From assembly GCA_019359545.1 (NCBI GenBank), contig JAHHHB010000008.1:1-64000 (forward strand): a DNA stretch of 64,000 nucleotides. The letters are read 5' to 3'. This DNA is from Desmonostoc geniculatum HA4340-LM1 (GTDB taxonomy: Bacteria; Cyanobacteriota; Cyanobacteriia; Cyanobacteriales; Nostocaceae). The first letter of the stretch is position 1; each line of letters starts with the position of its first letter. The translations under genes and the position numbers were made by a program. Shown in pieces: positions 1-7,976 of this stretch. Below the pieces are notes generated by a model, which was given only the letters and a program-made list of their open reading frames with translations, was not told the origin of the DNA and made no database searches.

Positions 1-84
1 GTAATTGATGGTGTTCAAGCTAGAGGAGAAAAAGGCAACTACAGTACAGAGCGTGTAAAATTTAACTTCGACCCTTCTCCTTAA
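1..84 (+). CDS. C-terminal end of an unrecognised protein (partial)
   Basis: The frame is open from the first base of the window and ends with TAA at 82-84, giving 27 residues that end NFDPSP. The gene begins outside the window. Its position just before a type IV pilin makes a pilin-like or pilus-related protein possible, but the fragment is too short to tell. No family recognised. Confidence 0.55.
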   Translation, partial: VIDGVQARGEKGNYSTERVKFNFDPSP

Positions 85-227
85 CTTTTCGTTACATAGT
101 TGTAATTTTTTTCGCCCACCTACTTAAATTAGCAAATTTTTTTTGAGTGGTGTGATAGGAAAGCGATCGCAGTTGGGTAAGTTACATCTAGAACACACAA
201 GCACTTCCTACCCCAGGGAAAACACTT

Positions 228-767
228 ATGAAAAGCGAATTGAAAGCAAAATTTCTCCAACACATCATCGGCAAAAAAAAGGAAAACGAAGGTTTCACAC
301 TTATTGAATTACTTGTAGTAATTATTATTATCGGGATTTTGTCCGCTATTGCTCTACCTTCTTTCTTGAACCAAGCCAACAAAGGTAAGCAATCAGAAGC
401 CAAACAGTACTCCGGTTCCATGAACCGCGCTCAACAAGCATACTTCCTAGAAAATGGTTCATTCACTACCGAGCTGAATTCATTAGGGATGGGTATTAGA
501 AGCCAAACCGAGAACTACGTATACGAAATTACTGGAGATGGGACTGGCGTTGGTAACAATGGTTACTCTCTGAAAGCACCACTTAAATCCTATTTAGGTG
601 TTGTAGCTTTGTCTATACAATCAGGTACTAGTGAAGCAACCACTTTAGCAGTTTTGTGTGAGTCTGATGCAGTTGGTGCGCTTTCAGCAGGAGTCAATCC
701 AGCATTTGGTGGCACTCCAACAGAACCTTCTTGTCCATCAAACTTCTCGCCACTGAAGTCTAAGTAG
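228..767 (+). CDS. pilA: Type IV pilin (PilA-like major pilin)
   Basis: A 179-residue prepilin. A short basic leader (residues 1-22) ends in a class III cleavage motif, EGFTLIEL, with Glu at +5 of the mature protein. A hydrophobic alpha1-N segment rich in Val and Ile follows, and the rest is a globular head with two Cys near the C-terminus (in LCESDA and PSCPSN) that could form the D-region disulphide. PilD should cleave and N-methylate it, and it should polymerise at the cell surface. In filamentous cyanobacteria such pilins drive hormogonium gliding. The start ATG at 228 follows a weak AGGGA. A strong terminator directly follows, and the next gene is a SPINDLY-type glycosyltransferase, which suggests the pilin or surface polysaccharide is glycosylated (inference). 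Confidence 0.9.
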   Translation: MKSELKAKFLQHIIGKKKENEGFTLIELLVVIIIIGILSAIALPSFLNQANKGKQSEAKQYSGSMNRAQQAYFLENGSFTTELNSLGMGIRSQTENYVYEITGDGTGVGNNGYSLKAPLKSYLGVVALSIQSGTSEATTLAVLCESDAVGALSAGVNPAFGGTPTEPSCPSNFSPLKSK

Positions 768-805
768 AATCCTTAGCCGGATCAAATTGATTGAAACATT
801 CATGG

Positions 806-841
806 AGTGGGTAGTATGTACTACCCACTTTGATTTTTTTT
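806..841 (+). terminator. Rho-independent terminator after the pilin gene
   Basis: A perfect 11-bp stem (arms 806-816 and 819-829) with a 2-nt loop is followed by a T-rich tract at about 834-840. It lies 39 bp after the pilin stop and 39 bp before the next gene, so it probably ends most pilin transcripts and leaves limited read-through into the transferase gene. Confidence 0.85.
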
Positions 842-879
842 AAATTACTGCAATAGTACTCTCTTAAAAATTCTTAGCT

Positions 880-3090
880 ATGACTTCTGTGCAACTTCGT
901 ACTAATATCTCCTCACTAGAGCAGCAAGCTCAACAATATTTCATTAAAGGTAACTATAATCAAGCTGCTAGCTACTATGAACAAGCTATTGAAACAGAAC
1001 CAGAAGTGAAATCTCACTACTGGAACTTAGGATTAATATTGCTATTGCAGGGACAAGAGACAGAAGCACAGATGACTTGGCTGCTAGGTATAGGTGAGGG
1101 AGAAGCCCAAGAGGTTGAGCGGTGGACAGTTGAATTGATAGAGGTTCTGCAAACTGAAGCTGAACGCAGAATGACGTTAGCAGACTATAAAATTGCTTGG
1201 GCAATTCGCCAGCATATCCGGGAAATAAATCCCATAGATGTTAACAATCTCTTGTATTTGATTGAGCTAGCTATCAAACAGGAAACACTTATTGATGATG
1301 AATTAACTTCTCTAGGGGTAATTGAGTTAATTCAGTCAGAACCAACTGTAGATATTCAGTTATTGTTTCATGTGTTGGAGAGGATTCTTAATTACGCTCC
1401 TTTGCATCCCGCAGTTCCAGCATTTGCAGAAGCTTGTCTAGTTCACGTTCACGAGCCTCAATCTTTCATTAAAATTTTACTTCCAGCTACAATTCAAATT
1501 GCCCACTCAATGCGGCAACCAAAAATTGCGGCATTACTCCTTGAGCTATTTTTACGTCTCGAACCTGAAAATCTAGCAATTTTGCGCCATTTGGCTGCTT
1601 TTTATATCAAAGCCAATGATTATTCTAAAGGGATAGAAGTAGCAAAGTTATGCTACTCGCTATCAAATACATTAATTGATCAAATTTTTGCAATACACCT
1701 ACTCCATCGAGGATTAATGGATTCTCCTGATTATTGGGAAGAAGCCTGTGAAGTTTTTCAAAAGCAGCAAAATCTGATGATGTTACTGTTAGAAGAAAAA
1801 TCTTTATCCCTGCGTTCAAATGAGGTTCTACATCTCTTTAATTCCAACTATTTTGCTCCATATTTACAAGATAATATTCAAAAAAATAGATATATTCAGA
1901 ATCAAATTGCCCATCTTTGTCAGCTTAATGTAGAAACCTATGCTAGCCAAGAAGTACAGCGATATCAACAGCGAACTTCCAAAGGGCGAAATAGCAAACT
2001 AAAAATTGGATACTTGTCGCATTGTTTATCTAGGCATTCAGTCGGCTGGTTAGCGCGGTGGTTGATTCAGCATCAAAACCGCGAACAATTTGACATATAT
2101 GGTTATTTTATAAATTATAAACAGATAAACGATCCGCTACAAGAATGGTATGTTCAGCAATTCAGTCAAGCTTATAAAGGTGGAATTTATAGTGATGATA
2201 TCGCTGAAAAAATTTACCAAGATGAAATTGATATTTTAATCGATTTGGATAGCATCACTCTAGATGTAACTTGTGAAATCATGGCGCTAAAACCTGCACC
2301 TGTGCAAGTAACATGGTTAGGTTGGGATGCTTCGGGAATACCAGCAGTTGATTACTTTATTGCCGATCCTTATGTTTTGCCAGAATCTGCTCAGGAGTAC
2401 TATACAGAAAAAATCTGGAGATTGCCCCAAACTTATATAGCTGTGGATGGTTTTGAGGTGGGTGTACCAACTCTACGCCGGGATTCTTTAGATATTCCTG
2501 GTGATGCTGTGGTCTATCTCAGCGCTCAGAGAGGATTTAAGCGACACCCTGATACAGCAAGACTGCAAATGAAAATTATCAAAGAAGTTCCTAATAGCTA
2601 TTTTTTGATTAAAGGGTTAGCAGATTCTGAAGCCGTGCAGAAATTTTTTATACAGCTAGCAGAGGAAGAGGGTGTGGAATGCGATCGCCTACGATTTTTA
2701 CCTCAAGATTCCTCTGAGGCTGTCCACAGAGCAAATTTAACTATTGCTGATGTCGTATTAGATACTTTTCCCTACAACGGAGCTACGACAACTCTAGAAA
2801 CACTCTGGATGGGTATCCCCTTAGTAACCAGAGTTGGACAGCAATTTGCCGCTCGTAATAGCTACACTATGATGATGAATGTAGGTGTGACAGAAGGTAT
2901 TGCTTGGACAGATGAAGAATATGTAGAGTGGGGTGTGCGCTTGGGGAAAGATGAAGCTTTACGCCAGCAGGTGGCTTTGAAACTGAAAGCATCTCGACAA
3001 ACAGCACCCCTGTGGAATGGTAAGCAGTTTACCTGTGAAATGGAGAAGGCTTACCAACAGATGTGGCAGAACTATATTGATAAAAAATAA
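880..3090 (+). CDS. ogtA: TPR protein with SPINDLY-type O-GlcNAc transferase domain (OgtA-like)
   Basis: 736 residues. The N-terminal 350 or so are helical with TPR motifs (for example YFIKGNYNQAASYYEQAI near residue 20). Residues about 370-730 form a GT41 catalytic region, with KLKIGYLSHCLS at its start, APVQVTWLGWDASGIPAVDY in the middle, and the nucleotide-sugar region around LDTFPYNGATTTLETLWMG. The family moves GlcNAc from UDP-GlcNAc to Ser/Thr. From memory, a homologous gene beside pilA in Nostoc punctiforme is needed for hormogonium motility; the same position here supports naming it ogtA. It sits downstream of the pilin terminator and is probably transcribed by read-through or its own promoter. 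The substrate (pilin or another protein) is not shown by the sequence. Confidence 0.85.
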   Translation: MTSVQLRTNISSLEQQAQQYFIKGNYNQAASYYEQAIETEPEVKSHYWNLGLILLLQGQETEAQMTWLLGIGEGEAQEVERWTVELIEVLQTEAERRMTLADYKIAWAIRQHIREINPIDVNNLLYLIELAIKQETLIDDELTSLGVIELIQSEPTVDIQLLFHVLERILNYAPLHPAVPAFAEACLVHVHEPQSFIKILLPATIQIAHSMRQPKIAALLLELFLRLEPENLAILRHLAAFYIKANDYSKGIEVAKLCYSLSNTLIDQIFAIHLLHRGLMDSPDYWEEACEVFQKQQNLMMLLLEEKSLSLRSNEVLHLFNSNYFAPYLQDNIQKNRYIQNQIAHLCQLNVETYASQEVQRYQQRTSKGRNSKLKIGYLSHCLSRHSVGWLARWLIQHQNREQFDIYGYFINYKQINDPLQEWYVQQFSQAYKGGIYSDDIAEKIYQDEIDILIDLDSITLDVTCEIMALKPAPVQVTWLGWDASGIPAVDYFIADPYVLPESAQEYYTEKIWRLPQTYIAVDGFEVGVPTLRRDSLDIPGDAVVYLSAQRGFKRHPDTARLQMKIIKEVPNSYFLIKGLADSEAVQKFFIQLAEEEGVECDRLRFLPQDSSEAVHRANLTIADVVLDTFPYNGATTTLETLWMGIPLVTRVGQQFAARNSYTMMMNVGVTEGIAWTDEEYVEWGVRLGKDEALRQQVALKLKASRQTAPLWNGKQFTCEMEKAYQQMWQNYIDKK

Positions 3091-3142
3091 GCTCGTAGTA
3101 ATGTAGGACTTACGCAAGTGTCACAAAAAATTAAAACTTTTA

Positions 3143-3254
3143 GTTTGTAGTAAGGGCTTCAGCCCTGATTTTGAGGACTAAAGTCCTCACTACAAACTAA
3201 AAATAATATACCAGTTGCATAAGTCCTATAAGGGATTTAGCCCTTACTACAAAC
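3143..3254. repeat. REP palindromes downstream of ogtA
   Basis: Three REP-type units lie here: an AGGGCTTCAGCCCT palindrome (3153-3166), a GAGGACTAAAGTCCTC palindrome (3173-3188) and an AAGGGATTTAGCCCTT palindrome (3231-3246). Each is bordered by the shared GTTTGTAGT or ACTACAAAC tail. They abut the 3' end of the RAYT gene, its likely partner, and match units at 3634, 3901-4083 and 60759-60876. Confidence 0.8.
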
Positions 3255-3255
3255 A

Positions 3256-3888
3256 TTAAAAATTATCCCAATCTTTACCATAATCTTGGACTGGATATTG
3301 AGTCCAACAATCACGCAGCCATTGCCGTCCACAAGCTTGTAAATACCAATGAACACTACTATTAACCCAGTCATAAGGAGATTTGACTAAACCATGTTTA
3401 ACTGGGTTGTAATGAATATAGTTAACAGTTGTATAGTAATGTCTTTCCGAGCGAATACCACGATCGCTCCAACGATACCAAATTTTTCTCTTAATAATAT
3501 TGTCCTCTATATTCCACTGTCGAGAAAGCGCACCATGTATTCTACGAAACAATTCACCTAATACATCAAAATTTTCAACATAAACCAGTAGATGATAGTG
3601 ATTAGGTAAAACAACCCAAGCACAAATTCTTAAGTTCGTAGTGAGCGCTTCAGCGCTTCTCTGTTCATTTACACTCTGACCAAACCGATCAAAAATCATA
3701 TCTAGCAATTGCTGACGACGAGATTCAGTGTGTATATGACACTGATGTTCATAACAAGCTACCGTTAATAAATAAAATTGCTTATATTGTACAAGATGTG
3801 GTGGAGAGTGGGGTGGATAACCCTGGCTTAAGCGATATTTAACTAGTTCAGCTTTTTGTTCTGCTGTGAGCTTCCGATATTCATACAT
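3256..3888 (-). CDS. REP-associated tyrosine transposase (RAYT, Y1/TnpA_REP family)
   Basis: 210 residues. It has the HUH motif of Y1 transposases (NHYHLLVYV, about residue 113) and the downstream YIHYNPVKHGLV block that carries the candidate nucleophilic Tyr. RAYTs cut and join single-stranded REP DNA and are usually single-copy and domesticated. REP units flank both ends (3143-3254 and 3901-4083), which is the classic RAYT arrangement. Unusually, one REP palindrome (3634-3658) lies inside the coding frame just before the HUH motif, so part of a REP is translated (QRSAEALTTN). Whether this insertion is tolerated cannot be told from sequence. The family call is strong; activity is unknown. 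Confidence 0.85.
   Translation of the reverse strand: MYEYRKLTAEQKAELVKYRLSQGYPPHSPPHLVQYKQFYLLTVACYEHQCHIHTESRRQQLLDMIFDRFGQSVNEQRSAEALTTNLRICAWVVLPNHYHLLVYVENFDVLGELFRRIHGALSRQWNIEDNIIKRKIWYRWSDRGIRSERHYYTTVNYIHYNPVKHGLVKSPYDWVNSSVHWYLQACGRQWLRDCWTQYPVQDYGKDWDNF
3634..3658. repeat. REP unit embedded in the RAYT coding sequence
   Basis: GTTCGTAGTG followed by the AGCGCTTCAGCGCT palindrome has the same head and layout as the extragenic REP units, but here it is read in frame within the transposase gene. Confidence 0.75.
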
Positions 3889-3898
3889 AGATTTTTTT

Positions 3899-4083
3899 AA
3901 GCACTGAAGTGCTTACTACAAACAATTCAAAAGTTCGTAGTGAGGACTTTAGTCCTCCTCCTCTTTAATTACAAATTTAAGCACTGAAGTGCTGACTACA
4001 AACAATTCAAAAGTTCGTAGTGAGGACTTTAGTCCTCTTCCTCTGTAATTACAAATTTAAGCACTGAAGTGCTGACTACAAAC
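3899..4083. repeat. Tandem 80-bp REP array (2.3 copies)
   Basis: The GCACTGAAGT start recurs at 3901, 3981 and 4061, a period of exactly 80 bp. Each unit pairs a GCACTGAAGTGC palindrome and ACTACAAAC tail with an inverted head GTTCGTAGTG and GAGGACTTTAGTCCTC palindrome. Copies differ by only a few bases, so the duplication is recent. The last partial copy runs into the 3' end of the next gene. Confidence 0.85.
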
Positions 4084-5730
4084 TTCTTTATAAAAGGCTT
4101 CTAAACCTACGACACAAGCTTTATCATCAAAAAGACGATCGTGATTTTGGCTCATTCTTCCCGCAATATTGCTTCGCAAAGCTGGAGCTAGTCCTAATTT
4201 GACAGCAATTTCAATATATTCTGCTTCATTTTCAGCAATGGTATCTGTCACTCCTAACATTTTGAGGAAGCTGTCAGAGTGACGACCCCGCATAAATTCT
4301 CCTGGACAGGTAACAATAGGGAGATTACAAGCGATCGCTTCTAAGCTAGTATTACCACCAGACCATGTAAATGTATCTAGATAAACATCTGAAAGTAAGT
4401 TAATCATTAGATAATCTAGTCGCTCTGGAATACTGAGAAACACACAATAATCTTCACTGTTCAAACCAATAGCAGCAAAAGCCCGCTTCAGGCGTTGCTT
4501 AAGTAAAGTACCACGCAAAAACACAAATTTAGCTTGCGGAACGCGATGAGCAATTTCTGCAAAAATAAAATCATATTGCGGTAGATACTTGAAAGGAGCT
4601 TGGCAGCATAAATAGATAACTGCATCATCTGATAGCTGAAAATCTGAGCGAGTTTTGATAACTGGCGGAATATATGGTTTAGGATAAGAAACGCCGATAT
4701 TAGGCAAACGAATTAATTTTTCTGAATAATGCTCTTGGGCATTTTCAGGTTCCATTAACTCACTAGATAAAAAGTAATCAATTGTAGGTAGGCCAGTTGT
4801 TACCGGATGTCCCCAAGCTGTACATTGCACAGGCGCAAGCCGCAAACCTGCCATTTGCATCGTTTGCGGATTCATCCCAATTTCAGGAAAAACTAAAATG
4901 TGCAGCTTATCAGAAATTATCTGTTCACAAGCTGCTGATAAATTATGAGGAATATGATGGAAAACATCACTATATTCTTGAAATTTTTGGGTAATTGCAT
5001 CTGGCTCATCTCCTGTGTAATAACAGTAGATTTCAAAGCTTTCATGATTGCTCTGACGCAACCAACCTGTTAACCAAAGTGTTCCACTATAAGAATGCAG
5101 GTAATGTGAAACGTAACCAATGCGAATTTTTTCTTGATGCTGAAGTTTAGGTATTAATAAAGGTACAGACCATTGAGGAAAGTTAGCAGCCATAATTTTA
5201 TGTACTAACTTGCCATATTGAGTTTGTAACTCTAGATCATTTTGTGCTTGATATGATAGGTAAAAGTTAGTGAGCCGACCTATACCTGCTAAAGCACTAT
5301 GTTGATCTTCTATAGTTTTAAGAGACGTATGCTGAATTAAATATTGCAGTCCTTGAGTAAAGCGCTGACGATAAAAGTTAATTTCCTCTTGATTTTCGTA
5401 TATTGATGGAACTGTTAAATGTTTGAGGATTTGAAAAGTATAATCATTAGATAAGCAGTTAGCAGCATTCTCTGCACTGAAAATAGCTTCTTGAATACGT
5501 CCATTCCGCCGTAAATCAATAATTAATGAAAAATGTAGCCTTCCATCTGTAGGGTAAAGCTTAATTCCTTTCTGGAGAGTATTAAAATATTCATCTAGCA
5601 GGTTTAACTGTCTATAGCAATAGCTTAAGTTCCAATAAATATCTGCATCACCGGATTGGATTTCTAGGAGTTTTTGATATTGCGCGATGGCTTCTTGCCA
5701 TCTTCCCTGACTGAAGAATTTATTGCTCAA
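4057..5730 (-). CDS. TPR protein with SPINDLY-type GT41 transferase domain
   Basis: 557 residues. An N-terminal TPR region (QGRWQEAIAQYQKLLEIQ, residues about 8-90) leads into a GT41 region from about residue 200: IRIGYVSHYLHSYSGTLWL, APVQCTAWGHPVTTGLPTID, and LDTFTWSGGNTSLEAIACN near the UDP-binding site. It differs clearly from the 736-residue paralogue upstream. The start is TTG at 5730, overlapping the TGA of the preceding gene (TTGA), so translation is probably coupled. No ATG is available in the first part of the frame. The last seven codons (CSQHFSA) and the stop lie inside a REP palindrome, so the original C-terminus was replaced or extended by REP sequence. A T9 run just before the junction leaves open a fused product. 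Confidence 0.82.
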   Translation of the reverse strand: MSNKFFSQGRWQEAIAQYQKLLEIQSGDADIYWNLSYCYRQLNLLDEYFNTLQKGIKLYPTDGRLHFSLIIDLRRNGRIQEAIFSAENAANCLSNDYTFQILKHLTVPSIYENQEEINFYRQRFTQGLQYLIQHTSLKTIEDQHSALAGIGRLTNFYLSYQAQNDLELQTQYGKLVHKIMAANFPQWSVPLLIPKLQHQEKIRIGYVSHYLHSYSGTLWLTGWLRQSNHESFEIYCYYTGDEPDAITQKFQEYSDVFHHIPHNLSAACEQIISDKLHILVFPEIGMNPQTMQMAGLRLAPVQCTAWGHPVTTGLPTIDYFLSSELMEPENAQEHYSEKLIRLPNIGVSYPKPYIPPVIKTRSDFQLSDDAVIYLCCQAPFKYLPQYDFIFAEIAHRVPQAKFVFLRGTLLKQRLKRAFAAIGLNSEDYCVFLSIPERLDYLMINLLSDVYLDTFTWSGGNTSLEAIACNLPIVTCPGEFMRGRHSDSFLKMLGVTDTIAENEAEYIEIAVKLGLAPALRSNIAGRMSQNHDRLFDDKACVVGLEAFYKEVCSQHFSA

Positions 5731-7742
5731 GCAAAAAAAAACTGTTCAGCTTGTATTTGGCTAAAGTCTTCTATTTCGTAAGATGTCAGAGTTTCTGCTT
5801 TTGCTTGCTTCAGTGCGTTTGTATCTTCACATTCTAAAACAATTCTTGCATAGACACGAGGTAGCAAAGCTTTCCATTGAATATCAGCCAAATTTCCAAC
5901 TAGAGAAATTTCTAACCCTTCAGTAACATCTAAATCTTCTTCCACCAAAAGATTCATAACCACACTAGATAAAAACATTTCTGCATCTTCGACAGCCATA
6001 TTAGCTGTATGGATAATTAGAGTAATTTTTTCGCTGTCAGGATGAGTTGCTAATGATTGAATCACCTGTTGTAACTCTAAACCTAGTTCATCCTCTGGTT
6101 GCGTCCAATCAGGGAAAATAATATAGTTAATTTCTCTCAGATTTAAGCTAGATAAATCAAATTCGGAATTTAATAGTGTTTGTAATCTTTTTCTCATCTC
6201 TTGAGCAGGAACAAAGTTAGGCACAGAATGGCTTAGCTTATCTAACGCTTGTTGCAGTATAGAAGTTTCCTGAAGATGCTCTGCTGCTTGGGCTAAATAC
6301 CAAAATGCACGCCAATGATTACAACCAAATCGAATGGAATTGATAAACTGTCCCATTGCTTCTGAAGTTTTTCCCTGACGTTCCAAGATTAACCCTACCC
6401 ATAACCTTAAATAACCATCTTGGGGATAGTGATTAAGATATTGAACTACTCCACCCTCTCCTAATCCTAAAAGAGTAGAAGAATTAGCTATTTTTTCCTC
6501 AGCAGCAAATAATTGATTAATATCTTCAGAAGTTAAACTTGTAATAAATTGCGGTGCGGTATCTTCTATAGACTCAATAAATGTTTTTGAACCTTCAAAT
6601 TGTGTAGGGATCTCAACTACATCAAGAAGAGATACAGGTTCATCTAACAAACTACCATCAACAGGAATACTCCATTGTCTCGTTCTTTTGGGTGTTTCCA
6701 TCAAGCGGTGATAGATGGGATTTAGCTGTTTAGCAGCATTTTCTGCACCAAAGATTTGCTCGGCGTATTGCTTGGCATTTTTGCCTAGTCTTAATCTTTC
6801 TTGGGGATTGTGATAAAGGTATTCTAAGGCTTGACTATATTCTAATTCACTATTGACAACTAAGCCTGTGTAGTTATCAATCACTAATTTTTTAATACCA
6901 CCGTGGGGAAAAACTATTGCAGGTATTCCGGCGTACATTACTTCTTGTAAATTTAATTCAGCCGCAGCATAAGTATCTTCACATAACGGATAACCATAAA
7001 CATCAAATTCAGAAATTACTGAGCTAATATCTTCGACAAAACCACGAAAATCAAATTTATTTAATGAGTCCAATGCTGAGGCTTGTTGCTGTAATAAATT
7101 AATATTTCCACCACCACAGAGAATAAATTTAACATGGGGGATATTAGCTTTAGCACTCATAGAGATATACTCAGGGTGCATTTTACTAAAAGCTAAAGCT
7201 CCCATATAGCCAACATTAAAAGTATCGTGGGGTTTGGGTTGAATATTTTGAACTCTTTCAAAATCAGCCGCATCGTAAACCATGCCAACTTTTTTCTGTC
7301 TTATTTCTGGTGCTAATTGTCGCACTACGGGTAAGTCATAAGAATGGGGATTACAAGGAATAGCAAAGTCAGCATAATTAATTAAATCACGAGTAATCAC
7401 CTGTGGGGCGCTATCTCCTGAAACATGAAACCAGATAATTAACCTTGTGGGCGGTAATTCTGAATGCAGAAAGGAGAACATCTGGGGATTATTCCAGTAG
7501 TGAATATGCACTAAATCAGCTTCAGCAATGAATTTATTACGAGCAATTACGTCAACTGGATTAACAAATTTCATCCCACCTAATTCTGCTAATTCCACTG
7601 CACTAGGAGTAGCTTCTTTAAGGGAAATAACTTGATGTTGCAATTGCTCGTGTAAACGGGATGAATATTTAGAAATGGCAATCATGGAGCGAGCAGCACC
7701 ACCGAGACAAAGAAAGTCAATAATATGTAAAACTTTAATCAT
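5727..7742 (-). CDS. GT4-family glycosyltransferase with C-terminal TPR and cyanobacterial accessory module
   Basis: 671 residues. Residues 1-350 form a GT4 (GT-B fold) glycosyltransferase: an N-terminal Gly-rich loop (FLCLGGAARSM), a donor-side block (NLQEVMYAGIPAIVFPHGG) and the typical family ending. Residues about 430-530 have TPR-like helices. Residues about 545-671 (IIFPDWTQPEDELGLELQQ onwards) resemble a module I associate with cyanobacterial TPR glycosyltransferases. The frame ends in Glu-Gln-Phe-Phe-Phe-Ala read from a T9 run, then TGA, which overlaps the TTG of the downstream GT41. It likely acts on the inner-membrane side in building a surface glycan with its neighbours (inference). 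Confidence 0.82.
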   Translation of the reverse strand: MIKVLHIIDFLCLGGAARSMIAISKYSSRLHEQLQHQVISLKEATPSAVELAELGGMKFVNPVDVIARNKFIAEADLVHIHYWNNPQMFSFLHSELPPTRLIIWFHVSGDSAPQVITRDLINYADFAIPCNPHSYDLPVVRQLAPEIRQKKVGMVYDAADFERVQNIQPKPHDTFNVGYMGALAFSKMHPEYISMSAKANIPHVKFILCGGGNINLLQQQASALDSLNKFDFRGFVEDISSVISEFDVYGYPLCEDTYAAAELNLQEVMYAGIPAIVFPHGGIKKLVIDNYTGLVVNSELEYSQALEYLYHNPQERLRLGKNAKQYAEQIFGAENAAKQLNPIYHRLMETPKRTRQWSIPVDGSLLDEPVSLLDVVEIPTQFEGSKTFIESIEDTAPQFITSLTSEDINQLFAAEEKIANSSTLLGLGEGGVVQYLNHYPQDGYLRLWVGLILERQGKTSEAMGQFINSIRFGCNHWRAFWYLAQAAEHLQETSILQQALDKLSHSVPNFVPAQEMRKRLQTLLNSEFDLSSLNLREINYIIFPDWTQPEDELGLELQQVIQSLATHPDSEKITLIIHTANMAVEDAEMFLSSVVMNLLVEEDLDVTEGLEISLVGNLADIQWKALLPRVYARIVLECEDTNALKQAKAETLTSYEIEDFSQIQAEQFFFA
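5733..5741 (-). other. Homopolymer run (T9 on the coding strand) at the gene junction
   Basis: Nine T on the minus strand end four bases before the TGA of the GT4 gene. A -1 shift here, or one extra base added by slippage, passes the stop and enters the GT41 frame exactly (TTT TGC TTG AGC), joining the two proteins. Slippage is an inference; coupled initiation at TTG is the simpler reading. Confidence 0.4.
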
Positions 7743-7767
7743 TGAATTGAAATTTTTAATTTAATTA

Positions 7768-7800
7768 CTAGTACAGTACGGCGGAAATAAACCAACCATT
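7768..7800. repeat. 33-bp dispersed repeat, copy 1
   Basis: It is identical, in inverse orientation, to 47573-47605. It begins CTAGTACAGTACGGCGG and sits 5' of the GT4 gene. Flanks differ outside the 33 bp. Confidence 0.75.
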
Positions 7801-7819
7801 TGAAATGTCTAGAACCCTT

Positions 7820-7936
7820 ATACCAATTCTCTGTGAAGCTGCACATTATTTTGACCCCTCCCAACCTCCCCAAGGCATCGGGGAGGTGCCGCAGGCGGTG
7901 GGGTTCTTTCTATGCGTCTTCATAAAGAATTGGTAT
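7820..7936. mobile_element. MITE-like foldback element (117 bp)
   Basis: Perfect 11-bp terminal inverted repeats ATACCAATTCT (7820-7830) and AGAATTGGTAT (7926-7936) enclose a core with nested palindromic C- and G-rich arms (CCTCCCC...GGGGAGG). No coding capacity. Confidence 0.6.
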
Positions 7937-7942
7937 TACGCA

Positions 7943-7976
7943 ATCATAATTACGAATTACGAATTACGAATTACGC
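7943..7976. repeat. STRR heptamer array (AATTACG)n
   Basis: About four copies of AATTACG. On the minus strand it encodes the last residues and the TAA stop of the large gene ending at 7964. A sister array lies at 40943-40971. Confidence 0.8.

Noticed and set aside
3899-4083. Possible CRISPR-like tandem array
   Set aside because: The 80-bp period contains two palindromes and no variable spacers; copies are nearly identical, as in a REP tandem duplication.
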